Source: Sceloporus undulatus (Eukaryota > Chordata > Lepidosauria > Squamata > Phrynosomatidae). Taken from it: a stretch of 64,000 nt of DNA. The notes beneath the pieces were generated by a model. The model had not been told where the DNA came from and did no database searches. It saw only the letters and a program-made list of their open reading frames with translations. The stretch is taken from the NCBI RefSeq assembly GCF_019175285.1, contig NC_056529.1, positions 21,999,853 to 22,063,852 of the forward strand. The letters run 5' to 3'. Numbering within the stretch: position 1 is the first letter of the stretch; every line of letters begins with the position of its first letter. Of the stretch, positions 32,619 through 46,498 are shown piece by piece. Position numbers and translations under genes: made by a program.

Positions 32619-32751
32619 TTATTTACAGGGGACTTTGGACAGAGAAAAACCTGGGTGACATGCTTGCTGTTTTCCATCCATCCATCCACACCAGCTGTGT
32701 GAAGATCTCTGTGTTTTCCCTCCTGCTCCAACCCAGGCTGGATTTCAGCCA

Positions 32752-35700
32752 TCAAAAGAGAAGTGGTTCTTCATCAAGCAGATCCCCCTCTGTGCTGAAA
32801 TCCACCAAGGCAGCCTTGATTTCTGGATCCAGAGTTGCACAGAGGTCCAATAACTAAGAAAAAGAGAGGAGGTCAGAAGTTAGCTGCTAAATGTCTGCAA
32901 CCAAACAAGCATAGTAAAGATCCCTTCTTGGGACTAAAGCTCCCAAGAAGGGAACCAGAATAGATCACAGACAGAAAGGCTGGGGAAACTCTCCAAACAC
33001 AGTGCAGACCAAGACCAGATTCTATCCCTTTCCTTCCTCAGTGAGGAACAGCATTGACAGTTAAAGCGGTGTCAAACTGGATGATTTCTGCAGTGATGAT
33101 GCAGCCTCAATAGACAGGGACCACATGAGCAGACTGGTTCCACTTTTCGGAAGTCTTAAGCTGGCAAAAAAGAGGCTCACCCACCTGTTGGAGGTTGGAA
33201 AAGCTTCCCTGGGGGCACTGGTGGATGGCACGGAGCAGGAACTGGTGCGCTCCCCTGATCAGAACCAAGGACTCCTCCTGGAGAAGACAAAACCAGGTTC
33301 AAGTAATGTTGTAGCTGGTCCCCACTTAAAGAATTGCAGGAACAGAAAGGGATACACAAACCCCCAGATCATCAGATCCAAGCATGACCAAAGTGCAGTG
33401 TTCTAGATTTTGTCAAACTGCAATTCCCAGCAGCCATAACAGAGCCAAAAGTGAGTAATGATAGGAGTTGCAGCCCAGTAAGTGTTGGAGAGCTACATTT
33501 TGGTCTCTTCCACTTTCATCCAGCCCCTTACCTACTTGGGGCTCTCTGGATGTCCCAGACTACAACTCTCATCATCCCAGCCAACTAGGCAGTGGAACTG
33601 AGGAAGGAGCCTAGATGGGGAAGGGAGACTGAAATCGGGGTATCTGAGGCAAACAGTCCTAAGAAATATCCAACTTAGCTTTTCTCAAGGAACAGGGTTT
33701 CTCATCAGCTGCCTCTCTGGGCAGTTTACACTAGTACTGACCTACTCTTGCAGTTAGGGCCCCTCCAAATGTTTTGGCCTTCCCAAACTCCCCAGAGCCC
33801 CAACCAGCAAAGGTGGGGCTGTAGTCCAGTATGTCTAGAGGGCCAAAGGTTTCCCAGCCCTATTGTAAGAAGAAAATGCACTCACAGGGTCCCTAGTGCA
33901 TGGCCTTTGCTCTCTCAAGCTTGGTCCCACCTCTGTTGTCCCGTTCATGAAAAGCTGCAGCAACTGGGCATACATGTCAACAGCCACATGCAGGAACTGT
34001 GGCTCTCTGGTCAGGTGGTCTGAGTCAAAGGTGAAGAGGAGACTAGAGGAGAAAGTGCATGGGAAGAGAGCGAGAAAGTGAGCCTGGCAGAGTTGCACCT
34101 GATCTCTTGCCTCCTTCTGTTGAGTACAAAGTCCAAACTGAGTATTGGAACAATGGAGAACAGAGGAAAGTTCTACAATGCGACCAGGCATCTTCAGGGG
34201 AAATTAGGATTTCAAAAGGAAAAGGGTAAGGATGGAGAAGGGTACAAGTTGGGGGACTTCAGAGGTTTCTTGGAGTACTGGTCCAACACTGGAACCACTA
34301 CACCACAACGACTCACAAAATACAGAGCGGAAAAAGGCTCGCTCCTTGTCTCTCCCATTTGTTGCTGGGATTTGTGAGGAAAATAGAACAGACCTCAGTG
34401 AAGCAAGTGCGGAACTGTTTCAAAAGATTGGCATGACAAGATCCTTCTCTTGACAACTTCTCACTGCCAGGGGTTTTCCCCACAAAGTACGTTTATTATG
34501 CACACAGAATGCAGCTCTGCAATTTACCTATAGAAGGCAATGGGCAATAGCTTCAAATGCTGATCTGACACAGCACCGCACAGGATCTGATCAGGGCTCT
34601 GGGCTGCAACACCAGAAGAGACAACAGAAGTCACCAAATGCTTATTTCAGTGTTGCTGTCAGTGGTACACTGTGAATTGTAATCAGATGGTTAAGCATTC
34701 ACACACACACACATACCTGGCCCTGTTAAACTGAAGACCGACAGCCAGCAGACGCCTTGTTCCTGCAAACGCTGAAGCACCTTGGCAGCCCAGTCAATAG
34801 CCTTTTGAGCATCTACTCCTTCCTGCAAATTAATAAAAAAATTCACAAGTGCATCTTTTCTACTGGCTTCTTGATAGAGACATCCCAAAAGGGCTACTCA
34901 GAACTATCCTGAACCTTCAATTCACCTAACCATAAAAACCAGGTTTCCATGAGTCAGTTACCTTCTCCACAGGCTTCCTTTGAGGATATAGTGAGGGTAA
35001 ACAAATGAAGTCTGTATTATCTTACATGCAGACATGTATAAATAATATTTAAGCAAACTAGCAAAAGCACCTAGCTTTGCATGGATTGGAATAACCCTTA
35101 CTTTGATTTGCCAAAACCTTCACAAAATGTTACATCTCTCGGAGTTGCAGATTTGGGTCTGTCTGAATAAAGTAATGGATGGTGGCAAATCTCTCTGGGA
35201 GCCACTATGGTTCCCAAAGTGATGAAATCCCCCCTAAAAAAAAACAAGATGGGGTACCCCTACAGCTCCATAAACTGAGGAGGTGTCTGTCTGTTCCAAA
35301 CCTTAGGAGAAGAGAGGAGAGGCAGCTGTGTATCTGGTCCCTCTGACTTCATCATTCATGGCTTCAAACTATATCAACTGCAAACCTATGTCTTAGTTAG
35401 GAAAATCTGCTATTTAGTGACTGAAAATGGTACGCAGACTTCAAATTCACTGTGGTTAAAACTTAGTTAAAATTAGAATTGCTTCTAGAAACAAAATAAC
35501 CAAGAACTGAATACCTCTGGGTCTTCCCTTAGTATGCATACCAAGTTTCAGGTCTATAGGTTCACAGGTTTGTAGCTATAAGGCACACACATATCCAGAT
35601 TTTCATTATTATCGATAAAAGCATCTTAGTCGATATATGTAAATGCTAAATAAGCATGAAACTAAGGACATCAAAGTGTCTTATTTCTCTAATGCAGCCA

Positions 35701-38700
35701 GTGAGCTTGAAAAGGGTACTCACTTGTGGTGCTACTCTTGTTGAGATGAAATCCATAACCAAGAAGAAGAGGAGGGACACCAGGACCTATGTGAAAACAC
35801 ACACCACTAAAGCAACTGACTTAGAAACTAGGGATCAATCCACCCACAAAACTACTTTAGGGCAGCAGATCAAAAATTCCCTTTATGTTGTTATGGACAC
35901 ATATGTACACCTCTCTTATGGTTGCATGTAACTCAAGCTGAAAACACCTCCCCTGAAAATTGGTTGTTGGTGTTTTCCCCCCAAAGAGCATCTGGAGATG
36001 GGGGGAATAGCTGGATATGGTCTCTTACTTGTTCTGTTCCAGGTCCCAGCCTTTCCAACACCTCTCCCAACTTTTCAGACACCATTTGCTGTTGAACAGT
36101 GAAATGCAGGAAAGCAGCGGAAAGCCAGGGTATGTCAGCAACCAGGGAAGAGGACTCTAATGAAAGGAAGCTAGGAGGAAAAGCAACAGTGACCACTTCT
36201 TACGGGGCCGGGCCATGGTTTAGTGGTAGAGTACATGCTTTTCAAGTCCTGGCATCTCCAGGTGTTGGGAAAAGGTCTGAAACTTGGGGGAGATGCTGCC
36301 AGCATTAAGAGCACTGGGTTAAATGTACATAGCTGCTACCACCAAACTTCCTTGGGTGACTATCCTGGCCAAGTGTGTATCATGGCTGGGCAAATGCAAT
36401 ACTCCAGATCATTTTAGCCTACAAATCCCATCAACCTGAGTCCACAGTGAAGGATGATGGAAGGTGCAGCCCAACTGTCTGCCTGCCTACAGCAGTTGCC
36501 TGCCCTGGTGTATATCTCCCTACTCTGGTGGGCCTAGAGGCTGGTTTTCTGCCCCTGGGACCCTTCAAGAGGCCACAGGGTAAGCCAAAAATGCCCAGAC
36601 AAACAGTTGGAAGTAGCTGGAAGCCCTAATTTTGAAAAATGGATTTTCTAAAATGTTAAACTGGAAGGGAGATCCATGTGAACACACATGTTTCACATGC
36701 CTGGGCTTTGGGGGACTTACCTGTTGACAGAAGCTTGCAGTTCCCTGAGGCTTTGCAATCCCTGCGCCAGGGGAGTGTCAAAGAGCCGCTTCCATTCTGA
36801 GCAGAGCACAGGCTCCAGCCTCGACCACCAGCGCTTCACACAAGGAGCCAAGATTGCACAAGTCAGCCATTTTGACAAAGCTGTGTTCGTAGATGTCAAG
36901 GGTGTGTAAAACACAGCTTCTGGATCTCACTTTAGTGGCCTCTGAAGCCTCCCACCAGCCTTCCCACTCTGATTTCTCTTTCTTTTTTTTCTGAAGATGG
37001 TAGAGCATTTGCTAGCAATCTCAAGGCTGGACTTCTGCAATGCATTGTACATTGGACTACCTCTCTAACAAGTTTGGAAACTTCAACTGGCTTAAAACAT
37101 GGTGGCCAGATGAGTTACCGGTGCATCTAGAAGTGACCATATCACATCAATATTAAATCACTCCACTGGCTGCCAATTAACTTCCAGGCAAAGTACAAAG
37201 TGTTGGTTATTATCTTTAAAGCCCTGCATTGCCCTTCTCCCAATATGGCACACATGGCAGCTTGCAATATAGATTAAAACAAAACAGACCTAAAGCAATG
37301 TACAGTGCAGAAATTTTTTAAAAACCACAGTGCAACTCAGCCATCTCCAAGAGAAGGAAGCTTATGGCTTCTCTGCACACTGACAGCACTCACATTATGT
37401 TATAGGCCAAGAAATACTTCTAAGAGGCATTTTAAAACGGTAAAATGAAGAGTAGAGCTTACCGCAGCAGAACACAGGATTATGGGACACCTGGATTGAC
37501 AGAGTGTGAAAATGGCAGTCACCTCCCGAGCCGGTTTGCCACACTCCAAACTAGCGCTGAGCAGGCCCTGGAAGAACAGCAAGAGCAAATGTTGGTAGTC
37601 CATTTGGGCACTAAGACTTCATGCTTCTCACAGTACCAACAGAGCCACATTGCAAGACAGAGCCAAGGAATTTCCCAAAGCACTTCAGAGCCGCTTACAA
37701 AGGCAAGATGGCATCACCTGCCAAGGACACTTTGTGGACTCTGCAGGTGCCATTTCTACTCACATTACAGCTTAACTTTCCATGCTTACAGCCCAAATCC
37801 TTAAAACTCTCATTTGTCTGGTATGCCAGAAATGTCCACCAGTGTCTCTTCTACTTTCTTATGACATGTTCTTCCTCTCAGTTGTTGCACAGTATCCACA
37901 GGACTCTTTCTCTTTCACACACACACACACACCCCTCACCCTCAATGGTTTCTCTTGGACTTTTCTCAATATATTAGGTGGCCTGGCAGCCAGTTTTGAC
38001 TGCAGATGCCATGAAATACGTTAGCAGTTACCCTGAAGAAGTGAGCAGTGAGGTGGTAAGAGAGTGTACTGCCTCTGGAGCAGATATTCTTCTGTAAAGA
38101 CATCAAAAAAAGAAAAAGCATGTTGATAAGGAAAGGGGGCAAATGAGGAAAAATATTCTAAAGAAAATGGGGTAATAAACTCCTAAGGCAAACTTAAATG
38201 ATCAGAATGATATCACAGGAAGAGGAGCAGAATCCCCTTTCCCAAGCTGAAATCAGCCAAAACATTAGCCTAAAAAGGAGGAGAACCATCTCCTTTTGTA
38301 AAAAAATAAAAATAAAAATCAGGAAAATGATCTCATAGATGCATTTAAATAACACAAGTCTGTTTTAAATCCTGAAGGTGCTTAAACAAATCCCTTTTCA
38401 ACACTCCCAGCTTTCCCAGATTGCAAAATGCAAAGCCCCAGGGCTGTTAGCAAGATTACAGCTGCCTTTTAGGAAATGGAACGCACCAGCTCTGTGTTTA
38501 TGAAACAGAAGAAATCTTTACAGTCCAGAACAACTTCCTTTCCTTTCCGCCGTGTTGCAATGAGTATTGAGGGAGGGAGACCCAAGAGAATCCTGAAGAA
38601 CAACGACAACGACATTAAAAAAGCAAAACCCAATCAGCTTTCAGAATAGAACTGTATGGCAGTGGAACTTAACTGAAGCATGTTTAGCTTGCTACAGAAT

Positions 38701-41700
38701 TTAATGAGTCCCCAAGCTTCCAGTGGCAACCTCAACAGGCAAAAACAGAGCCTAGCTCTGCAAGTGGATTACTCCCAAATTTATGAAGGATGCCAAGAAG
38801 CATTTCGGCAGTTGACCAAGATGACAGGAGGTCTTGAAACCAAGCCCCAAGAGGGATAGGTATGTTGAGCTTGCAGAAGACTGAGAGGGGATATGAAATA
38901 GCCACCTTCAAATTTCTGAAGAGGTGTTGTCACTTGGAAGATGGAGCGTGTTTTGGGTAAAACTCAAACCAGTGGTTTCAAATTATAAGAAAGGAAATTC
39001 CAACTAAATATCAGGAAGAACTTCCTGATAACCAGAGAGTGGAAGGGACCCCCTCAGCAGCTGTCAGACATCCTTTCTTTGGAGGTCTTGGAAAAGAGAT
39101 TGAATATCCACCCATCAGAGATGCTTTAGCTCAGTATTCCTGCATAGCAGGGGGTTGGATTAGAGGGCCTTTGGGATCCTTTCCATCTCTGTGATTTTAA
39201 TCTAACCTAATACTCTCCTCCCCTGAAAGCATAAGACCAGCAGGACACAGGAAGGCAAGTGTTGCAACCTGTCGGCCTTTATTACATTGTCATGCTTCTA
39301 ATGATCCTCAGAGTCGCTTTGGCTTGCTGGTGGCCTGTGAGCCTTCACCTTGTTTGAAGGATCAGCTCCTGCTGCCGGTGCATCTTTTCTCTCACTGCAG
39401 TCCCGTTCCCCAGGGCTTTGAGCCTCTCCTGGAAGATCTGGAAAAGGAAATGTTCCTCTTTGCCACAGATGGCAGGCGAGGCTCTCCTGCGCTCCAACTC
39501 CAGTTCCAGCAGCATCTCCTGCAGTCAAGACAACAGAGGTTGCTTTCTTTGTGCTGGCAGGAGCTGGCCCTTCTCAGCCTTATCTATCTCCTCGCAGCAG
39601 GAAATCCAAGATCAAGATGGTGATGGTGATGACTAGTAATGCCTCCCTGTTATTGGCATGTTCGTATGTTCATTATTCACCCCTTGGTCTTTGACAACTT
39701 GCACAATAGGCCAAACTTAAGCAAGCCATAATGATCTGTGGATGGAGCTAGTACTGCAAGAGAGGCACCAAATGGCAGCTGGACCCAACAAGGGTACTCT
39801 GTCATTCCTCCTTCTGGTGCAACTAGGGATTTTTCTCTGCCATTCCAAAAAGCTGCAAGGCAAACCCCCTCTGAACAAACTTTGCCAAGAAAACCGTGTT
39901 CGCCTCAGGGGCACCATAAATCAGAAAAGACTCCAAGGCACATGGCAACAGTAAGGCAGTATTGCTTGCAGTTAAGAACTTTGAGATAAAAAATGTTGGT
40001 CTTTTTGGCCCCACATCTTCTGCCTTTGGCACCAGCCACCACTGGAATAGAGCCCTCGAGAGATGTCTCTGAAATGGCATGAGGCTGCCAACCTTTTGCT
40101 ACGAACAGGGCTGCCTATCCTTGCCTCCATCTTAAAATCCAAAATCCAAAGAGACTACAACATACAGATTTGACCCACCTGTAATCTGCTGTAGATTTCT
40201 GGGTTTCCTCTTCTCTGTGATATGGAAAATTTGGGGTTATTTGGATGGTTGCACTTGCCCAACTCAGACCTAGATTTAAAAAAAAAGGCAGGAGTGTTAA
40301 GTCTCTGAATTTATGGTGACATTAAATTGGGAAGTCACGGTATGTTGGGAACATAAAAAATATGCCACAGCCACACGGATGTCAACTGTACAATGATCTT
40401 TGCTTAGACTCACTCCAATCAATGATGGATTCAACTGAATGAATATATATATAACTGATAATCCCAAACATTTAGTAAAATGGATTCTGGGAGTGGGAAG
40501 GTGGGAGGAATCCCCAATGTAAATCTTTCCAAGTCTTCCAGAGGTTTACCAGCTACTCAGTGGTGGGTGAAGAAACAAGCCAGAATTTTACTTCCAGAGG
40601 CATTAGGTGGTTTGCTTCTCTTTTCACACAAAGACATCTGTAGAAATATTTAGTCAAGACTTTGATGCGTGGGAAACCACCTAGGCAGCTGCGTACCTCT
40701 GGCAGAAATCCAAGATGGTGTCAATAAGAACAGCACACGCCATCTGCAAGTCTCCATCACAGCCTCCAGCAGTGGCAGGCAGAGGAAGGTAGTGCTGATA
40801 CAAAGCCCAGTAATGGAATTCCTGCCTGCAAACAGGAAACAGAAGCAGTGAAAGCTACACTTTTTGTCAAAAAGCAAGAATGGGGGGCAGGGCGGGAGGG
40901 AATAGAGAGTGTGTAATCTTATGCAGGGCTGGAAGCCAAGACATGCAAGTTATTTCTGACTTATGACAGCCCTAAGGTGACCCTATTGCAGGATATTCTT
41001 GGCAAGATTTGTTCAGAGGGGTTTGTCATCTTTGCTTTCCTCTAAGGCTGAGAGAGTGCATGGTGACCTAACCAGCTCCAGCCACATTTATACATCTTCT
41101 GACGGGAGAGCATTAGATAGTGGGGCAGATTTGTTAGGCTCTGTGGTCCCTCACCTCTCAGCAGCAGAAAGAATGTCTTCATCAGGATGGATTCCCAGCT
41201 CCATCAGCAGCCACTCTTGGAGAGCCAGCTAGAAGAAAGGCAGAAAGATTTGGCGTATGAGACAAAGAAGTAACCAGAAAATCCTCACCCCTCCTTAGGC
41301 CAGGGGTGGGAATCATGCAGCTCCCCAGAAGTTGCTGGACTGTGGCTCCCAGCATTCCACACCAGTGGCTAAGCTGGCTGGGGAAGCTGGTCTGCAGAGT
41401 TGCATGCTTCACACCTCTACCTACAATAGTCTTTTCCTCCCATTTGGTCACCTGATCTAGTTCTAAGCAACAGACTGAAAAGCTAAGGTTGGGCCCTCTA
41501 CGTCCCTAAAGGTCCTTTTCTCTATCCACGCTTGTTGGAACACAGGAGACAGGGCCTTATCGGAGGAGACAGGAGGATCGCGTCCAGTTTTATAAGGGGT
41601 TGAAGACCTTCCTGTCTGATTCACCTGATTAAGCTGCTGAGTTGTGCCAGATGTTGCTGAGATGGACAGTGACTTGTGGGATGTTGGGGATTTCATTTCA

Positions 41701-44700
41701 TGTATGTTTATAGTAATACCCTGCACTGAAGACTGTGATTCTATGACACTGCTTTAACTGCCATGGCTCAATGTTATAGTATCCTGGGATTTGTACATTT
41801 GTGAGATATTTAGCCTTCTCTGTCAGAGAGCTCTGGTGCCACAACAAACTACAAACCCCAGGTTTGCATAGTATGGACCTCCGGCAGTTAAAGCAGTGTC
41901 AAACTGCATTAATTCTGCCATGTGGCCTTCATCCTTGATAGTATATGTTGATGTTCCGCTCTTTGTTGAAAAGGCTGTTACAAATAAACATTGCTCTTGT
42001 TGTTGTTGTTATTATTATTATTACATCAACAAATGACTTTTTTTTATGGGAGAGGAGAAAATGGAAGTGGGAAGGGGATGACTGAGACATGCACACAATA
42101 TTTACCTGGAACACTTTTTCCTGTAACAGTTCTTTGAAATGTGGTTGCTTCCACAAGCAGAGGGCAGCTTTCGAGTAGCAGAAGTTGAGGTGGGATAGGG
42201 TTTCCCATGGAAGGTCATCTGTGTTTCCTTCCCAGCCAGTATCTCGGGCTTCTACACAAAGCCGTGGCACAACATACTGAAGCTGCAAAACAGAAAAATG
42301 AGGCATTCAAAGACTGAACAGCACCGCACAGTCCAAAAGAGAAAAGGTCCAAAAATGACCATAAAACCTAAGGAAGGCAAAACCAAGTGAAGACTAGTGG
42401 GAAATGCAGTAAGGTCCCAGCAGACTATATTCCTGTTCTCATACAGGAATATATACAGAGAGCTGCTTCCTCAGGTACAGAATTCCCAAGCTAGCTGGGC
42501 ACTGATGGATCTACAGTCATTTTATATGGTGCTGGCACAAGATGTGCCATTCTATCCTTGCTTTTGCTACAAGAATCCCTGCTGGTTTTGTTTTTTAAAT
42601 CTTTTGCATCCTTTCTTTCCTTTCTATCCTAGCTTGGATACAAATCCACAAATCCTTGCAGATTTACAGGTTTGCTGACATGGCCTCTCTCAAACAAAAG
42701 ACCCCCAGGCAATAAATCAGCAGTGATATGTTTTTTAAAAAGTGCTGGAACATTTAAAAAATAATAATCCTGAACCAGGAACAAAAGTTTCAAAGCTGCT
42801 TTTGGGGAAAGCAGACTGATCGTGCCTCACACGAACAAAAGGCGTCTGAATCATCAGCCAGGCAGACTCTAGGACACACGATGGAGGTCAGAAATGGAGT
42901 AGGGTGGGAAGAGGCCTGGTGCTGGAATTTGGCCAAATGCAAAATAACCGCAGTACCCATAAAAACCAAAAAAATTACCTTTTTTACAAATCCAGGAGGA
43001 AGCAAGGTGCAGAAGTGGTCATGGGGAAGGGAAGCAAATTTGCATAAAAAGTAAGAAAGTGTTGCAGTACAAAACCTACAGACAGGGAGGAAAAGTGTTA
43101 TTTAATTTGTTCTTTTCAAATAGGACTCATTGCACCGCTATTCTCACTGACCGATTTCGTCCCATAACCGCCCTGTGAGAGACATCAGGTTGAGAAAGCG
43201 CAACTGGCCAAAACTCACCCAGAGAGCTTTACATCCAAACCCAGTTCTCCCTGCTTCTAATCATTACTTCTCATCTGCTTTCCTAATTATTCCCACTCTA
43301 AGGCTCGATGATTCTAACACCTGGAGGAACAAAGGCTGAAAATCACTTGCCTAAATCCAGTTGTTAGATCCAGCTACAGAAGACCCACTGAATCAATGCG
43401 CTTTGCACAAATGCTGATTGAACATTTAGCTAGTCAAGGGTTTACTCTAGCAGGGACTAGTAACGGGATTTAGGCTAGTTGCAACCACTCCCGCTTCAGG
43501 TGTTTCAATTCCCAGCATCCTTATAATTCAACAACATCTGGAGGGCAAAATAATTCCATCCCATATCTAGGCCCTAGTAGTTTTGAAGGCAAGAGACTAA
43601 AGGGAAGGCCCATTATACAGTGCTTTTGAGAAAAGAAGATGCTTACTTCATGCAGAAGATGAAAGACTCTCCTGTCTGACACACCAAAAAATAATCCCAG
43701 AGTTCAGTAACAGAAAGTTCCCTTACGGCGGTGGAGAAAGGAACCAACGAAGAGCAGATGTCAATTGCAGGAATGAACAACTTGGCTTCATTTAAGTGTA
43801 CTGCAAAGACAGCCAGACCTATGATGTGAGCATCGCTTAGAGAAGAGCCCTGCAAGAGCCAAACACAACATAGCTCCATCAGACACTTTTGTTTAAGCTC
43901 CTGAGTGAAACCTTGACATTTTCAAAGGATAGAAATGTGCCACTGTCCCAGGGTCTCAAACAGACCTCTACCCTTGCAAGAGGAGAAGTAGCAGCTATGA
44001 TTCCTGTTCTTCAACAGACTATGGGCTTCAGATACAGAATCACAGACTTGGAAGGACACTCAAGACTCTTCTAGTCAAATCTGCTGAAAATGCAGCTAAA
44101 CCATCCCTGGGAGGTGGCTGTTTGACTAATACGAAAACATCCAATGAAGAAGTGTCCACCTTCCTTGGTAGACTGCCACCACTGAACAACTCTTACCATC
44201 AGAATGTTCATCCTAAAGTTTAGACAGAATCTCACTTTTGTAGTGTGAATCCATTGCTCTGTGCCCTAGTTTCTGGAGAACCAGAGAACAAGGTTGCTCC
44301 ATCTTCTATATGGAATCCCTTCAAATATTTAAAGATGCTATCATGCCAAATCTCAGTCTTGGCTTCTTCAACCTAAACATACATAGGCCTGTTACAGACT
44401 GCCAAAATAAAGCTGCTTCGGGACTCTTTGGAGATATGCTATTTAAATGATGCATGGGTCCTAAGAGTCCGGAGGTCACGCCAAAGCCATACTCCATTCC
44501 TAAGCACTGGAGTGCAGCTTTGGTGCAGCTTCCAGATTCTTAGGGTGCATGCATCATTTAAACAGCATACCTCCAAAGAGACCCGAAGCAGCTTTATTTT
44601 GGCAGTCTGTAACAGGCCATAGTTCCATCAGCTGTTCCTCATAAGGCTTGGTTTCCAGACCTTTGACCATCTTGGCCACCCTCCTCCAAAAATATTCCAG

Positions 44701-45994
44701 TTTTTTTATATCCTTCTTAACTTGTAGTACCCAAAATGGGACACAGTACTAAAAACTGACACATAGGGGCAGAGGCTCTCATCCTGAGAGAAAGAGCAAA
44801 GATAATGTTTCTCTTTACAAGCCCCCAAAGAAAAAGAGTCCACAAATTTCTGACTTTCAAACAGATCTTACCCTCAAGAAGAGCCTCATAATGTTTGGTC
44901 ATTCTGGGGAACCCACCTGATGATAAATAAGTTGGCAAAGGCGGCTCAGCAAGGATGGCAAGATCTGGCGGTGCCCACAAATCATTTTGACAAATAGGGA
45001 GGCCCAAGCTCCCTGCCTGCAAGGAAACACAAACTGCACCATCATATTGCTGCCTGAGTGATCAATGGCTTTATGGGTGATCTAGCCACATTGCCTGGGC
45101 TGCATGCACTTATAATGTGCTACTTTACCTCTCTGGAGGGAGGAAGTAGGAAACAGACATGACATTCTTGCAAAATGATGTTAGCAGAAGATCAACTACC
45201 TAGAAAAGAGAAAGAGCACAAGTGAGAGACAGAGTGAGAAAGTGAGAAACAGGCTGCTCACTTACTACGCCAGGGCATTGCAACGGTAGTTCTGTGCAAG
45301 AACACTCAAGTAATGGTTATCACTGCCTACAACTACTAAGGGAGAGCTGCAAATTCCTACTGTTGTTTAACAAGGGAATGTAAGGCCTGATACAGACAGG
45401 CCAAAATAAAGCTGCTTTGTGTCAGTTTGGAGGTATGCTGTTTAAAAGATACATGTGTCCTAAGAGTCCGGAAGCTGCACCAAAGCCATGATCCTGTCCT
45501 AAGGACTGCAGTGCAGCTTTGGTGCAGCTTCCAGACTCTTAGGACGCATGCTTCATTGAAATACCATACCTCCAAAGTGACCTGAAGCAACTTTATTTTG
45601 GCCTGTCTGTATAGAGCCTAAGTAACACATCCTACAAGGAAGGAGCATGGATCCTGACAGACCATGAGATATAGCTTAGGGCCAAAGGTACCCCAACATG
45701 TTCTTGTTGCTGTGTGTTTCCAAGTCATTTTTTTTAAACTTATGGCGATCTAAGGTGAACCTATCATAGGGTTTTCTTGGCAAGTTTTTTCAGAGAGGGT
45801 TTGCCACTGCCATCCTTTGAAGCTGAGAAAGTGTGACTTGCCCAAGGTCACCCAGTGGGTTTTTACATTCAAATGGGGAATCAAACCCTGATCTCCAGGG
45901 TCAAACTCCAAACTCAAATTGCTACACCATGATGGCTCTCTTCCAAGGAATTTTTTAAAGAAAAGCCTCCCCCAATTTCACACACCCCTCTCTC

Positions 45995-46037
<43 letters not shown>

Positions 46038-46457
46038 CTTGATGCTGCCGTTGAACTTCTGGAATGGAAAGGTTCAGTTGGATTCTAAGGTTCATGGAAG
46101 CAGCTTCATCCTCATCCTTCATGTGTCCCAGAACACCTGCCAGTTTCTCTGAGATGTGAGCTATCTGAGCAGGCAGCTCTGCAACAAAAAGTGCCAGGAA
46201 AGAAGAACCAACTGAAAAGAGGCACATGTAGGTCAGAAGTATCAGAAAACAGAACAGTCTATACAACGGCTAAAGTTCCTTAATTAATTGTTCTTTTAAA
46301 ATTCATGGACAAGTTATTCTGCCACCCAGTACACTGGAGGAAGCACACTGGAGCCCTGGGGTTTGAATCTGGCCCTCCTGAGGTTCCAGTTTGGCCCCCT
46401 ATGCTTCCAACAGGTTGTCATTAGTTGACAGGCGACTTGAAGGTGCTCTCTCTTACA

Positions 46458-46498
<41 letters not shown>

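Larger units (their letters stand above)
32752..40825 (-). other. FANCA: FANCA coding exons 30-43
   Basis: Exon positions: e30 40697-40825, e31 40179-40269, e32 39349-39518, e33 38487-38592, e34 38032-38091, e35 37463-37567, e36 36721-36833, e37 36029-36170, e38 35724-35786, e39 34717-34822, e40 34528-34603, e41 33886-34042, e42 33185-33277, e43 32752-32853 with TGA at 32752-32754. The acceptor of e36 (ttgtgtgaag) is weak, but the phase, the 113-nt length and the WWSRLEPVL match fix it. The C-terminus ends DEEPLLF, like the human QEPHLF. Confidence 0.92.

Noticed and set aside
36203-36275. tRNA-like sequence GGTTTAGTGGTAGAG
   Set aside because: It belongs to a second SINE family (another copy at 46637-46815), with a long non-tRNA body and no closing acceptor stem.
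39298-39528. 76-codon minus-strand open frame
   Set aside because: It overlaps FANCA exon 32 in another frame. The exon frame ([28 protein letters not shown]) matches the human protein.
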